From positions 7,100,001 to 7,155,000 of the forward strand of contig NZ_AP025343.1 in assembly GCF_021654775.1 (NCBI RefSeq): 55,000 nucleotides of DNA, read 5' to 3'. The stretch is from Paenibacillus azoreducens. GTDB taxonomy: Bacteria > Bacillota > Bacilli > Paenibacillales > Paenibacillaceae. Every line of letters begins with the position of its first letter. The stretch's first letter is position 1. The notes below the pieces were generated by a model, which had not been told where the DNA came from, made no database searches, and saw only the letters and a program-made list of their open reading frames with translations. Positions 9,476-20,668 of the stretch are shown piece by piece. Both the position numbers and the translations under genes were made by a program.

Positions 9476-10729
9476 TTATTCCTGTTCACGCCACACATCC
9501 GCACCCAGCATACGAAGGTTAGGTACCAGATGGTCATACCCCCGGTCGATGAATTCAACACCGGTAACTTCCGTTATGCCTTCCGGAACGGTAAGTCCGG
9601 CAATGACAAGCGCAGCCCCGGCGCGAAGATCCGTCGCCTTAACCTTGGCCGCATTCAACCGGCTGCGTTCAATAATGGCCGACCGGCCTTCCACTCGGAT
9701 TTTGGCGCCCATGCGCACAAGCTCCGGCACATGCTTAAAGCGGTTGCTGTATACGAAATCGCTCAATACGCTAACGCCTTCCGCTTGCGTCAGCAAACTG
9801 GTCATCGGCGATTGTAAATCCGTAGCAAATCCTGGATAAATCAGTGCTTTCACGTCGACATGCCCATATTGCTGCTGACCGATAACACGAATGCTCTCAT
9901 CCAGCTCTTCGATACCAACCCCCATTTCGATGAGTTTGGCCGTAAGCGCCTCAAGATGTTTAGGAATAATATTATCGATGAGAACATCACCGCGGGTAGC
10001 GGCAGCGGCAATCATATAAGTACCTGCCTGAATTCTGTCTGGGATAATGGAGTGGCGGCAGCCGTGCAGTTCGGAAACACCTTCAATCCGGATGGTCTCC
10101 GTGCCTGCCCCTTTAATGACGGCCCCCATGGAATTGAGAAGAGTTGCTACATCTATAATCTCAGGCTCTTTGGCCGCATTTTCGATAATTGTGGAGCCTT
10201 TGGCTTTTGAGGCCGCCAGCATAATGTTAATAGTCGCGCCTACGCTGGCTACGTCCAGGTAGATTTTGGCGCCCTTCAGCTCCTTGGCATGAAGGTGAAT
10301 CGCCCCATGCTCATTGGTCACCGTTGCGCCCAATGCTTCAAATCCCTTAATGTGCTGATCAATTGGACGGGGTTCGAAATTGCATCCCCCGGGAAGGCCG
10401 ATCACCGCTTCCTTGAAACGGCCAAGCATGGCGCCCATCATGTAGTAGGAAGCTCTCAGCTTTTTGACAGGGCCGTTCGGCATCGGAATCGCCTTAATAT
10501 CGGAAGGGTCGATTTGCATCTGGTTTTCCTTCCAACTCACTTTACCTCCAAGTTCCTCCAAGATCTCGGCATAGACCGCCACATCGCTCAGAAGCGGCAG
10601 GTTATCTAGCACGACTTCGGACTCAGCCAGAATCGTGGCAGGAATCAAGGCAATTGCGCTGTTTTTGGCTCCGCTGATTGTTACGGTACCATGTAGTGGG
10701 CGCCCACCACTAATCATCAATTTTTCCAT
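9476..10729 (-). CDS. murA: UDP-N-acetylglucosamine 1-carboxyvinyltransferase (MurA, second Firmicute type)
   Basis: 417 residues, usual for MurA. It transfers enolpyruvate from PEP to UDP-GlcNAc, the first committed step of peptidoglycan synthesis. Visible: substrate Lys/Asn (SGAKNSA, K22-N23), the fosfomycin-target Cys in LPGGC (C116), [15 protein letters not shown], and the C-terminal [11 protein letters not shown] block. Position between fbaA and rho matches B. subtilis murAB (murZ) rather than murAA, so this is probably the second paralogue. The start follows GGGGGGAA. Confidence 0.95.
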   Translation of the reverse strand: MEKLMISGGRPLHGTVTISGAKNSAIALIPATILAESEVVLDNLPLLSDVAVYAEILEELGGKVSWKENQMQIDPSDIKAIPMPNGPVKKLRASYYMMGAMLGRFKEAVIGLPGGCNFEPRPIDQHIKGFEALGATVTNEHGAIHLHAKELKGAKIYLDVASVGATINIMLAASKAKGSTIIENAAKEPEIIDVATLLNSMGAVIKGAGTETIRIEGVSELHGCRHSIIPDRIQAGTYMIAAAATRGDVLIDNIIPKHLEALTAKLIEMGVGIEELDESIRVIGQQQYGHVDVKALIYPGFATDLQSPMTSLLTQAEGVSVLSDFVYSNRFKHVPELVRMGAKIRVEGRSAIIERSRLNAAKVKATDLRAGAALVIAGLTVPEGITEVTGVEFIDRGYDHLVPNLRMLGADVWREQE

Positions 10730-10799
10730 ACGTTTCAGGTTCCCCCCACATACTTCGCAGCAGCAACATCGTCTGGTGCCAATTTTGGTGTATGAAATG

Positions 10800-10870
10800 G
10801 AAAAACACCGGCTAAGCGGTGTGCCTCCATTCCAACCTATATGATTGGACAGCCCACGCCAGGGCTGTCC
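10800..10870 (-). terminator. Two hairpins between fbaA and murA, one a terminator
   Basis: Minus strand: first a strong stem GGACAGCCC/GGGCTGTCC at 10847-10870 without a T-tract, then ACACCG-cttagc-CGGTGT followed by five T at 10800-10822. The second is a typical intrinsic terminator of fbaA; the first may reinforce it or act in RNA stability. Confidence 0.7.
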
Positions 10871-10932
10871 ACTTTCCTATCATAGGAATTAAATTCTTGA
10901 GTGCAGAAATGCACGGAATGTAAAAAATCGTT

Positions 10933-11787
10933 TTATGCTTTGTTGTTAGAACCGAATTCGCGGATTTTTCCGATAACCGTTGCTTTAATTGCATCGCGGC
11001 CTGGAACGATATATTTACGTGGATCATAAGCATCCGGTTTAGCAGCAAGCACTTCGCGAACGACTTTCGTAAACGAGATTTGGTTCTCCGTGTTTACGTT
11101 GATTTTGGATGTACCCAAAGAAATGGCTTTTTGAATGTCATGTGTAGGAATGCCTGTACCGCCATGAAGCACGAGCGGGATATTCGTTGCATCTTTGATT
11201 TCTTCCATTTCTTTGAATCCAAGGTTTGGTTCGCCTTGGTAAGGACCATGTACGGAACCAAGCGCAGGCGCAAGCGTATCGATGCCTGTTTCTTTGACGA
11301 TACGGATGCAGTCTTCAAGTTTAGCATACATGATGCCGCCGACAACATCGTCTTCCTGTCCGCCGACAGTACCTACTTCAGCTTCAACGGAAACGCCTTT
11401 GGAATGAGCATATTCAACCACTTTTTTGGTGGTTTCGATGTTGTGCTCAATCGGGCTATGGGAATCGTCGATCATAACGGAAGTGAATCCGGCATCGATC
11501 GCTTCTTTACATTTTTCAAAACTGGAACCATGGTCCAAATGAATGGCTACAGGAACCGTGATTTTCATATCTTCGATAAGGCCCTCAACCATTTTTACTA
11601 CCGTATAGAAACCGCTCATATGACGAGCAGCACCTTCGGATACACCGAGAATTACCGGAGATTTTTCTTCTTCAGCGGCACTAAGAATCGCTTGAGTCCA
11701 TTCAAGGTTGTTGATGTTGAATTGACCCACAGCGTATTTTCCTTCCAGCGCTTTGTTTAACATGTCAGTCATGGATACCAATGGCAT
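10933..11787 (-). CDS. fbaA: Class II fructose-1,6-bisphosphate aldolase
   Basis: 284 residues, beginning [13 protein letters not shown]. Zinc-binding and catalytic signatures of the class II aldolases are present: [23 protein letters not shown] (Glu/Gly loop), [10 protein letters not shown] and INVNTEN. It interconverts fructose-1,6-bisphosphate with DHAP and glyceraldehyde-3-phosphate in glycolysis and gluconeogenesis. RBS AGGAGG. Between spo0F and murA, as in B. subtilis (spo0F-fbaA-murAB), with its own promoter and terminator. Confidence 0.97.
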   Translation of the reverse strand: MPLVSMTDMLNKALEGKYAVGQFNINNLEWTQAILSAAEEEKSPVILGVSEGAARHMSGFYTVVKMVEGLIEDMKITVPVAIHLDHGSSFEKCKEAIDAGFTSVMIDDSHSPIEHNIETTKKVVEYAHSKGVSVEAEVGTVGGQEDDVVGGIMYAKLEDCIRIVKETGIDTLAPALGSVHGPYQGEPNLGFKEMEEIKDATNIPLVLHGGTGIPTHDIQKAISLGTSKINVNTENQISFTKVVREVLAAKPDAYDPRKYIVPGRDAIKATVIGKIREFGSNNKA

Positions 11788-11852
11788 GGTTTCAATCCTC
11801 CTAGGTTTGTTTTTGTCTCTGGTTTTAAGCCGACTTCTCTCACTTCGGAATT

Positions 11853-11861
11853 ATTATACCA
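11853..11861 (-). promoter_or_regulatory. Extended -10 promoter element of fbaA
   Basis: Minus strand TGGTATAAT, an extended -10 (TGn-TATAAT), ~65 bp before the fbaA start. No good -35 lies at 17 bp; a TTGTTT is present 21 bp upstream. A single strong promoter fits a highly expressed glycolytic gene. Confidence 0.55.
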
Positions 11862-11924
11862 CATCATGTTATAAATACTAAACAAGCATTTGAAAATAAG
11901 CTGTGCCCTATGATACAGGAAACA

Positions 11925-11955
11925 AAAAAAGAATTCTGCCTAAGCAGAATCCTGG
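11925..11955 (-). terminator. Terminator after spo0F
   Basis: Minus strand GATTCTGC-ttag-GCAGAATTC followed by eight T residues, directly after the spo0F stop codon. Confidence 0.85.
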
Positions 11956-11959
11956 TCTG

Positions 11960-12343
11960 TCACCCATATTGCACTGGGTTATGTTTGAGCTGCATATTTA
12001 CCGCAACGCGCATTTCGTCAATGTCAAACGGTTTGGTAAAATGCATTAAAGCTCCGAGCTCGGTGGCTTCCTTAATCATATCGAGCTCTCCGTAGGCGGT
12101 CATCATAATGACTTTGATGGCTGGGTTCATTTCCTTGATATGTTTCAGAATTTCCAGCCCGTCCATACCTGGAATCTTCATATCAAGCAGAACCAGATCG
12201 GGCGCATCGTTTTCTACGATTTCGAGCGCGATTTTTCCATTGGCTGCCTGGTATGTCGTATAACCCTCGCTGCTGAATACTTCCATTAATAATATCCGTA
12301 TTCCGTTCTGGTCATCGACAATCAAAACCTTCTTCTTATCCAC
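11960..12343 (-). CDS. spo0F: Sporulation phosphorelay response regulator Spo0F
   Basis: 127 residues, a single receiver domain with no output domain, as in Spo0F. The acidic pocket D10-D11, phospho-acceptor D54 ([11 protein letters not shown]), T82 and K104 (FTKPFD) are all present. It carries phosphate from sporulation kinases to Spo0B and then Spo0A. The start is GTG after GGGGAGG. The sequence, its position between fbaA and pyrG, and a sigma-H promoter upstream support Spo0F rather than a generic CheY-like protein. Confidence 0.93.
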   Translation of the reverse strand: MDKKKVLIVDDQNGIRILLMEVFSSEGYTTYQAANGKIALEIVENDAPDLVLLDMKIPGMDGLEILKHIKEMNPAIKVIMMTAYGELDMIKEATELGALMHFTKPFDIDEMRVAVNMQLKHNPVQYG

Positions 12344-12429
12344 TTAAGCAAACCTCCCCACATCAGCCTGACCCTGCCTATTCTAAATCCGCACTTCATG
12401 CTAAATAACACATACATATCCAGTTTATG

Positions 12430-12458
12430 TTATTCGCCCTCTAGTTACGAATTCCTGC
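12430..12458 (-). promoter_or_regulatory. Predicted sigma-H promoter of spo0F
   Basis: Minus strand -35 GCAGGAATT (complement of 12450-12458), 11-bp spacer, -10 GGCGAATAA (complement of 12430-12438). Both match the sigma-H consensus RnAGGAwww and RnnGAATww at every defined position. B. subtilis spo0F is known to have a sigma-H promoter. Confidence 0.8.
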
Positions 12459-12472
12459 TGCTGCATAAAAAT

Positions 12473-12503
12473 GAAAAAAGGACCCGGAAAAGGCCCTTTT
12501 TTT
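12473..12503. terminator. Bidirectional-looking terminator after pyrG
   Basis: AAAAAAGGACC/GGCCCTTTTTTT stem flanked by A and T tracts; on the minus strand it would end pyrG transcripts that read through repeat A1. It lies just upstream of the spo0F promoter and would insulate it. Confidence 0.75.
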
Positions 12504-12509
12504 AAGAAT

Positions 12510-12658
12510 ATAGAATATCTATAAGTTTTTAGGGTCCCCGCAAAGTATTTGGAATAAGCATCAAAGCATAAGCTCCACTCCGTACTTTTGCTCCGCAAAA
12601 GCGCCCCTCTTTGAGAGGCGCCCTCACTTCTTTCCGATACTCTTTGTGGGGTTATTTC
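12510..12658 (+). repeat. Family A intergenic palindrome, long form, copy A1
   Basis: Core 12536-12651 (116 bp), defined by CCCCGCAAAGT at the left and CTTTGTGGGG at the right. It carries the long-form insert with two extra hairpins: CTTTTGC/GCAAAAG and GCGCCCCTC/GAGAGGCGCC. The shared flank ATAAGTTTTTAGGGT precedes it. It begins 13 bp beyond the pyrG stop and lies between pyrG and its terminator, so it should be in the pyrG 3' UTR. Confidence 0.9.
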
Positions 12659-12670
12659 ACAAATGGCGAA

Positions 12671-14484
<1,814 letters not shown>

Positions 14485-14533
14485 TCTACAGAAACAAAAC
14501 AGTCCAATCACGGAAACTGTTTTGCATCAAAAA

Positions 14534-14575
14534 ACAAAAAAAGTGACACCCGCGCAAAGACGGGGCACTTTTTAT
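14534..14575 (-). terminator. Terminator after rpoE
   Basis: Minus strand AAAAAGTGCCCCG...CGGGTGTCACTTTTTTT, a stem with two small defects and a seven-T tail, ~90 bp after the rpoE stop. Confidence 0.75.
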
Positions 14576-14664
14576 TATTTTACGCATATTTAAATCTCAA
14601 TCATAAGCCCAAGCAATAGTTTACCCGTTGCCTCCCCCTCTGTCAAGAGAGAATGGCAAACCGA

Positions 14665-15222
14665 TTAATATTTATTATCATCGTCATCGGTATCGTCTTC
14701 GGATTCCTCATCTTCATCGAGATCTTCGTCTTCATCAAGCTCTTCATCTTCGATGATGCCGTCCTCTTCGATATCCTCTTCGGAATCGTCGTCGGAATAA
14801 ATATCGTCATGGTCATCGTCAAGACGGTCGAAATCTTCGTCGCTGTCATCCACATTGAAGCTATCGTCTTCATCCGTGAACTCGTCGTCTTCATCCTCGT
14901 CATCGTCATCATTGATGATGCGCGGACGCTTGGAGCTTGCAATCGGATCTTCGGAGCGGTCGATCGGATACCAGCGTTTCAATCCCCAGAGATTCGTTCC
15001 TACGCAAGCAAAACGGCCATCGATATTAATTTCTGTATATAGCTGCGCAACGGTTTCTTTCATTTCTTCTTCCGTCAAGCCGCGAAGCTTGGCAACCTCT
15101 TTCATCAGGTCAAGATAATAAAATGGCGTATTCGCTGCCTTCAGTACGGCAAAAGCCAAATCCACCAATGGCATTTCCCTGATCTTTTCAGGGTCCAGCT
15201 TTAATTGGAGTGAATTACTCAC
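14665..15222 (-). CDS. rpoE: DNA-directed RNA polymerase delta subunit
   Basis: About 185 residues. An N-terminal HARE-HTH domain (~5-90, with MPLVDLAFAVLKAANTPFYYLDLMKEVAKL) is followed by a very acidic disordered tail built of Asp/Glu runs from ~residue 105 to the end. This is the hallmark of Gram-positive RpoE/delta, which displaces weakly bound RNA and promoters and aids RNA polymerase recycling. I start at the GTG of VSNSLQLK after AGAGGAAG. It lies upstream of pyrG as in B. subtilis. Confidence 0.95.
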   Translation of the reverse strand: MSNSLQLKLDPEKIREMPLVDLAFAVLKAANTPFYYLDLMKEVAKLRGLTEEEMKETVAQLYTEINIDGRFACVGTNLWGLKRWYPIDRSEDPIASSKRPRIINDDDDEDEDDEFTDEDDSFNVDDSDEDFDRLDDDHDDIYSDDDSEEDIEEDGIIEDEELDEDEDLDEDEESEDDTDDDDNKY

Positions 15223-15297
15223 TAACGGACACTTCCTCTCACGCAATGTTCACTTATACGGAAATCTTGAAGTTGTTAAGCCCGTATAACAACCTAC

Positions 15298-15388
15298 TTA
15301 GGCGCGATCAAAAAAATAGTGAATCAGATTTACACGGAAAATGCTTGAGGCAAATCAAATGGTCTATTATTTTTTTGATCGCGCCTTA
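15298..15388. repeat. Family C inverted repeat, copy C2 (full-length type)
   Basis: 85-bp core 15301-15385 with terminal inverted repeats GGCGCGATCAAAAAAATA and TATTTTTTTGATCGCGCC (16-18 bp), flanked by TTA on both sides. The inside has no coding capacity. It looks like a miniature inverted-repeat element with TA or TTA target duplication. It lies just upstream of rpoE. Confidence 0.85.
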
Positions 15389-15483
15389 ATAACAACATAT
15401 CCATTATCAAAACTAAGTAAAACCTATTTGGAACTAAATTGCAAGTTTTTATCCGCAAACAAAAGGCAGGCCTTAAGGCAGCG

Positions 15484-15565
15484 AAATAACCCCACAAAGT
15501 GGAGCCTATGCTTCGATGCTTATTCCAAATACTTTGCGGGGGCTCAAAAAAATATAAATCTCGAA
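15484..15565 (-). repeat. Family A intergenic palindrome, short form, copy A2
   Basis: Core 15490-15541, exactly 52 bp, from CCCCACAAAGT to ACTTTGCGGGG with inner TGCTTCGATGC. The A-rich flank (CTCAAAAAAATATAAAT) follows. It is in the opposite orientation to A1. A separate hairpin (GGGCAGGG/CCCTGCCC, 15557-15592) lies directly beyond it. The whole stretch 15247-15877 holds only repeats and no supported gene. Confidence 0.9.
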
Positions 15566-15877
15566 AAGGGCAGGGTTCCCCCCCTGCCCTCTGACTGTAT
15601 CCACCCGGACATGGCTTCCCCTGCCGGGAATTTCGGAAGAGTCGCCTTTCGTCTCTTCCATTTATCTTATGTCCCCAAGTGTTTTTTGCCATTCAGGGCG
15701 AGGCCTATTTCCGTAAAAACGCTTGACGCACCCGCTTAGCTTAATGGCGAATGCACCCTGTACCACTGAAAAATTTATTCAATCAATATGCTTTTATAAG
15801 GGCAAGTTCCCACTCGAAGCGACACCTCTTCACATACAATGCTAAAGCAGGGTTCATTATGAGGGGGACTGCCCAAT

Positions 15878-17038
15878 ATGGACTACACCGGATTCATACA
15901 AATGCTGCTTGAAGACATGGAGAGTCCCGCACCATCCGGAGCTAAACGCATACTCACTTTTACAGATCCCCGGGACTACAACGCATTCCAACAAACGTGG
16001 CAGGAGCTTAAAGCCCTTCATCCCGAATGGCCAGACATCCCATCATCCCATGTGCTCAAATCGATCATCACGCCTCTGTCCGGCAGCGGAAAACATCTGA
16101 ATCCTTATAAAAATGACATTCTAATCGAGGAAGACAGCCTGGTTCAGGTCCATACATTGGCGAACAGATCCAATCAGGGCCCGGGCATTCCCTATGGCGT
16201 CAAACAAATCCAAGCTCCGAAAGCTTGGTCCACCTCCACAGGATACCGGATTAAAATCGGTGTTATCGATACCGGTGCCGACTATTATCACCCGGATCTC
16301 CGCCAATCCTTGGCCAAAGGCATCAATCTGCTGAACCGGCATATGTTACCATTTGATGACAATGGTCATGGTACACATATTGCAGGCACCATCGCGGCTG
16401 CCAACGGCACGGAAGGCATGATCGGCGTCGCACCTCGGGCCACCATTTATCCAGTCAAGGCATTTGACCATAACGGCTCGGCATACGTGTCCGATATCAT
16501 CCAAGGTATCGACTGGTGTATTCGGAGCCGCATGCATCTCATCAATATGAGCTTCGGGATGAAAACACGCAGCAAGGCTCTGCTGGATATCGTAAATAAA
16601 GCCTATATATCCGGCATATCGATCATCGCTTCCTCCGGCAATGACGGAAAGCGGCGCAACATCGACTATCCCGCCAAATATCCCCAAACCATCTCGGTGG
16701 GGGCAACGGACAGGAATCGGCGTATCGCCAGCTTCAGTAACCGAGGTGAGTATATTGATATTTATGCGCCCGGAGATAAAATTATTTCTTCATGGACTCA
16801 CGGGAAATACCATGAGATGAGCGGGACCTCCATGGCCACTTCTCATGTGAGCGGCGCGATTGCCCTTTTACTGGCGCAAAATCCCGATCTGCAGCCGGCG
16901 GAAATCAAGGCATTGCTTCAGCAAACGGCCACTCCCTTGAGAAACAAAAGGGGACAACGGCGGTCAGGCGATGGCCTTGAAGTCAATGCGCTCAAACTGC
17001 TGAAGGAAGGTATGAAAAGAAAATCGTCCAAACCATAG
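15878..17038 (+). CDS. Subtilisin-like serine protease (peptidase S8), no signal peptide
   Basis: 386 residues with an intact catalytic triad: D131 (GVIDTGAD), H164 (NGHGTHIAGT) and S318 (GTSMATSHVSGA), plus oxyanion N255 (SSGNDG). The first ~110 residues resemble an inhibitor-type propeptide. There is no signal peptide or membrane segment, so the enzyme may be intracellular or leave by an unusual route; it lacks the short N-terminal motif of classical intracellular subtilisins. RBS GAGGGGG. It is a lone plus-strand gene within a minus-strand block, ending at a shared terminator. Confidence 0.9.
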   Translation: MDYTGFIQMLLEDMESPAPSGAKRILTFTDPRDYNAFQQTWQELKALHPEWPDIPSSHVLKSIITPLSGSGKHLNPYKNDILIEEDSLVQVHTLANRSNQGPGIPYGVKQIQAPKAWSTSTGYRIKIGVIDTGADYYHPDLRQSLAKGINLLNRHMLPFDDNGHGTHIAGTIAAANGTEGMIGVAPRATIYPVKAFDHNGSAYVSDIIQGIDWCIRSRMHLINMSFGMKTRSKALLDIVNKAYISGISIIASSGNDGKRRNIDYPAKYPQTISVGATDRNRRIASFSNRGEYIDIYAPGDKIISSWTHGKYHEMSGTSMATSHVSGAIALLLAQNPDLQPAEIKALLQQTATPLRNKRGQRRSGDGLEVNALKLLKEGMKRKSSKP

Positions 17039-17149
17039 AATGAAAATAAATGCCCATCTTACTTGGAACACCGTTTTAGCCGACAACCAAAAGAAAGCTC
17101 TATCGCTGCAAGTGCGGCATAGATGTCTTATAGTTTAGCAAAGAAGGCT

Positions 17150-17190
17150 GTCATTGGCCCGTTAACCGGGCCAATGACAGCCTTCCCTTA
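17150..17190. terminator. Bidirectional terminator between convergent genes
   Basis: Perfect 18-bp stem AAGGCTGTCATTGGCCCG with its complement around a TTAAC loop. Tails are modest on both strands. It lies between the protease gene (plus) and the PepSY/kinase operon (minus). The neighbouring bases 17191-17319 hold no clear gene. Confidence 0.85.
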
Positions 17191-17319
17191 TTGATGATCA
17201 CCAAACTCGCAAATACCAAGCAGAGACCGGCAATATTCACCTGCACAAGCCTGATTATAACGAAAATACCAGCGCGGCGGCCTCCATGAATTTCCTATAT
17301 GGAATTCAAGCTGGGCAGA

Positions 17320-18429
17320 TTATTTGCCGCTTGCCGCCGGATCGTAAATCAGGCACCGCAGCGTTTTTTCAGGATAACGCAGCTCTACGGTATAGGAACT
17401 TCCGTCCTTCAGTTCGATGGATACGGCAACAACGCCGCGCTTATCATAGACCTGATCCTGAATGATTGTCGATTTTTGAATGGCGCGCGTCTCCCCCTGT
17501 TTTTTGAGGACAACGTTTTTTGCCGCTTCAATCCAGCTTGGATCCTGTCTGATCTGCTTATTCATTTCAGATGTGATCGGCGTTTTTTTATATGCCGAAT
17601 TAAAAATCGTGGTGTCGATCACTGTCCCGCTCAAAGCATCGATCATGACATCATACATCATATAAGCACTTCCGTTTGCATCCAGCGTAAGGGCTCTATA
17701 AGGCTGAAAATGGACGAGCCACTCTCCCTTTTGTTCCGGCCCAAATTTATTAAATGCCGCACTCGCTTTCATTTTGGATATATCGGCATCAAACAGCTTG
17801 CTCACACTTTCGCGGGCCTTAGCCATTGCTTCTTCTTTTCCTATATCTTTCGCATCCGGCTGCTGATTTTGATACCGTTTGGACAAAGCGAAGTTAACCC
17901 GATAGTTCCAGTCAATATGTTGCAGCAGTTCCTCATCTGTCAGCTCGCGGTCAGGATAAATCCAAATATCCTTGCTCATGTCAAAGTAAAAGCTCGAAAT
18001 GCCTGGTTTAAGAGGCAGCTTGTTTTGGGGGCGGACGCCGTCATAGACATATCGATCTTCCAACGCCTGCCGCCGTTTGCTCTCTTGGGCGCTCATTTGC
18101 CGATTCGCTTTTAGGAATTCATTCTTGCTGTTGTCGACATAATTGTATATTTGCTGCATCTCTTCAGCCGTCATCGTTCGTTCCAGCTCATCTTTCACGG
18201 TCGAGACCGGAACTTTCTCTTCTACATTCAACACCGGAACATTGCTGCTTGCGAGTGTGATTGCCGACTTCTCTTGCGTTGCCGACGCTACAAACGACTG
18301 TGGAGCATGGGGGTTGGTTTGCGTTAACGTTGCAATATTCGGAACCGCATATGCGTTGAATGCAAGCAAGCCGCCAGAAACCGCGCAAAAGGCAAGCGCC
18401 GTCAATATATTTTTTGTCTTGTTTTTCAT
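17320..18429 (-). CDS. Exported or membrane-anchored PepSY-domain protein
   Basis: 369 residues with an N-terminal signal or anchor (NILTALAFCAVSGGLLAFNAYAV, ~5-27). Two or more PepSY-like units follow; the phrase ISKEEAMAKARE-like DIGKEEAMAKARESVSKLF and the closing DALSGTVID are typical. PepSY proteins are thought to modulate proteases or sensor kinases outside the membrane. It lies 58 bp after the histidine kinase gene, as the third member of that operon, so a role in sensing or target output for the two-component pair is likely. I start at the ATG after ATGGAGG. Confidence 0.75.
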   Translation of the reverse strand: MKNKTKNILTALAFCAVSGGLLAFNAYAVPNIATLTQTNPHAPQSFVASATQEKSAITLASSNVPVLNVEEKVPVSTVKDELERTMTAEEMQQIYNYVDNSKNEFLKANRQMSAQESKRRQALEDRYVYDGVRPQNKLPLKPGISSFYFDMSKDIWIYPDRELTDEELLQHIDWNYRVNFALSKRYQNQQPDAKDIGKEEAMAKARESVSKLFDADISKMKASAAFNKFGPEQKGEWLVHFQPYRALTLDANGSAYMMYDVMIDALSGTVIDTTIFNSAYKKTPITSEMNKQIRQDPSWIEAAKNVVLKKQGETRAIQKSTIIQDQVYDKRGVVAVSIELKDGSSYTVELRYPEKTLRCLIYDPAASGK

Positions 18430-18487
18430 CTGCATAACCTCCATTTATAGACCAGGCCCGGCCAATCCATACTTTAAACCAAGGATG

Positions 18488-19888
18488 TTATCGAATAAGG
18501 CCTTCGTTGTTATGGAGTTGTAAAAAGATGCGGATACAGGTCCCCTCATTTTCCCGGGATTCGAGAGATAATGCCGCCTGATGCGCCTCCGCTATTTGTT
18601 TGCAGATCGATAATCCCAAACCGGCTCCCCCATATTCCCGCGAGCGGGCTTTATCCGCCCGATAAAAAGGTTCAAATGCCCGCTGAGATTGCCTTTCGCT
18701 CATTCCCTTGCCGAAATCCCGAACTTCCAGCACCGCAGCTGAATGTTCCTCATAAGCCGACAAATGGATTTCGGAACCTTCCGCCGAAGCGTGGATGGCA
18801 TTGTCGATGCAATTGATCAGAAACGACGCAAGCAGATCCGGATCTCCCCATACGCTGTCTATGGAATTATGAAGGATAAGCTTCATGCCGGCTTGCTCCA
18901 GATTTTCCCGTTCCATCTGCTGGACAGATTGAAACAGCTCATCAACTGATAAACGGTTGCGTTCCACCGACTGATGGCGTAAAACGGACAGGTCCAACAG
19001 CTTGAAGACCAAATTTTTCAAACGAAGCGTCTCGCTCCAAATATAACCGCTTGCCGTGATCCGTTCCTCCTCGTTAATATGGGCAGAATTCAAATACTGC
19101 GCAAAACCCTGCATGCTTGTCAATGGGGTGCGCAATTCATGGGCCAGATTATCAACGATACGCTGTTTTTCCTCCGCCATGTCGGAAAGCTCGGTGACGT
19201 GCTGCTCAACGGCCTCCGCCATCTGATTGAAATTTTGCGCAAGTTCCCCGAACTCGTCATTCTTTTTTAATGCCACGCGTTCGTTGTAATTCCCGCCGGC
19301 GATCGTTTGGGTCGTCTTGGACAACAACCGCAAAGGTTTGGTTAATTGGCGGATCAGGACATATAACAAGAAGGCAAGAATCGGACCGGCAATGACATTG
19401 ACGTAAACAAAATAACGATTCAATTCCTTTTGACTTGTATACAGTTCTTCAATATTCCGTTTATACACCAGCTTCAACTCTTGATACGGAGCAGGCAGCT
19501 CTCCTGAGGTTACAATTTCATGAACATTTTGTTCTTCCGTATGCGTTTGAGCTAAGCCTTGCTGCTTCTTGGCCGTTAAAGCCCCATCGTACACAAGCTG
19601 TTCCCGATCCCACAATTGCAGGGAAATGTTTTGCTTCAGATAATACTCTGCATAGGAGCGCGCCACATCAAACAATACGTCGTCACTCATGGTCATGCCC
19701 CGCGATTTGATCGAGTTTAAGTTCTCATAGATGTTGTTGGCGATTAATGCCTGCTCATTGGAAGATCTCTGCATCTCCCTTTCCATATTCAGCTGCCAGC
19801 TTTTATGCATAATCATAATAACGCTGACATCGAGTGCCACAATAAACAAAATCAGCACGACCAACAATGTTTTCTGCCAAAATCTCAT
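18488..19888 (-). CDS. Two-component sensor histidine kinase
   Basis: 466 residues. Two transmembrane helices (~7-27 and ~160-180) enclose a ~130-residue extracellular sensor region. A HAMP domain (~181-235) follows, then HisKA with H250 in NLAHELRTPLT and HATPase with N, G1 (DFGKGM) and G2 (GAGLGLSICKQI) boxes. Its ATG overlaps the stop of the response regulator by 4 bp. The signal is unknown. A PepSY protein downstream suggests an envelope or metal/protease-related stimulus, which is inference only. Confidence 0.93.
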   Translation of the reverse strand: MRFWQKTLLVVLILFIVALDVSVIMIMHKSWQLNMEREMQRSSNEQALIANNIYENLNSIKSRGMTMSDDVLFDVARSYAEYYLKQNISLQLWDREQLVYDGALTAKKQQGLAQTHTEEQNVHEIVTSGELPAPYQELKLVYKRNIEELYTSQKELNRYFVYVNVIAGPILAFLLYVLIRQLTKPLRLLSKTTQTIAGGNYNERVALKKNDEFGELAQNFNQMAEAVEQHVTELSDMAEEKQRIVDNLAHELRTPLTSMQGFAQYLNSAHINEEERITASGYIWSETLRLKNLVFKLLDLSVLRHQSVERNRLSVDELFQSVQQMERENLEQAGMKLILHNSIDSVWGDPDLLASFLINCIDNAIHASAEGSEIHLSAYEEHSAAVLEVRDFGKGMSERQSQRAFEPFYRADKARSREYGGAGLGLSICKQIAEAHQAALSLESRENEGTCIRIFLQLHNNEGLIR

Positions 19889-20550
19889 CGTTCACCCGGC
19901 ACTTCCAGACGGTATCCAAGTTTGAAAACGGTCTTTATCCGCTCTTCCCATCCCAACTTTTTGCGCAGCTGCCGGATATGCACGTCGACCGTGCGTGTCT
20001 CCCCTTCATAATCATACCCCCAGGCCAGCTCCAGCAGTTTTTCCCTGGATAACGCAATATTCCGGTTTTGGACCAAAACTTCGAGCAGTTCAAATTCCCT
20101 TGCGGTCAATTCCACGGCACTTCCAAGTTTATATACCTGCCGCTCCAATGGCCTGAACTCGACATCATCGATAATCAATGCGGATTGCTCTTTGGTACTC
20201 CGGCGCAGCACCACATTGATCCGGGCCAGCATCTCTAAAATTTCAAAAGGTTTGATAATATAATCATCTGCGCCCAGCTCGAAACCGGTAATGCGGTCAG
20301 CCAAAGAGTCTTTAGCCGTAATAAATATAACCGGAATATTCAGGCTTCGAATTTGCCTCATCAGTTCAAAGCCGTCCAATCCAGGCAGCATCACGTCCAA
20401 TAAAATCAGATCAATATTCTCCCGTTCCAAAATAGACGGCACTTCCGTTCCGCTGAAAGCCTTAAAAAACCGATGTCCAACCAGCCTCAAATTCATCGTT
20501 ATCAGATCATTGATCGGTTTTTCATCTTCAACTACCAATATGGTCGCCAT
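19885..20550 (-). CDS. OmpR/PhoB-family response regulator
   Basis: 221 residues: receiver domain with D9/D52 (LILLDVMLPGLDG), T and K (FITAKD, IIKPFE), then a winged-helix DNA-binding domain (LTAREFELLEVL, RTVDVHIRQLRKKLG). It is the first gene of the three-gene signalling operon and overlaps the kinase gene by 4 bp, so the two are a cognate pair. Target genes are unknown; the PepSY gene downstream may be one. Confidence 0.93.
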   Translation of the reverse strand: MATILVVEDEKPINDLITMNLRLVGHRFFKAFSGTEVPSILERENIDLILLDVMLPGLDGFELMRQIRSLNIPVIFITAKDSLADRITGFELGADDYIIKPFEILEMLARINVVLRRSTKEQSALIIDDVEFRPLERQVYKLGSAVELTAREFELLEVLVQNRNIALSREKLLELAWGYDYEGETRTVDVHIRQLRKKLGWEERIKTVFKLGYRLEVPGER

Positions 20551-20668
20551 GTTCCGATCCCCTTTCCCCTGTGTCTCCGAACATATTCAGACGGGCGTAT
20601 TTGGTCGTTATTCTACAATAAACGGTTGTTTCCTCTATAATTCAACAAAATGATGTTTCTTTGTCCAT

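Noticed and set aside
14643..14942. Extreme Asp/Glu codon repeats read as a simple-sequence repeat array
   Set aside because: They encode the acidic disordered tail that is normal for RNA polymerase delta.
15330..15692. A 120-codon minus-strand frame across 15330-15692
   Set aside because: It runs straight through repeats C2 and A2; its product is a read-out of repeat DNA.
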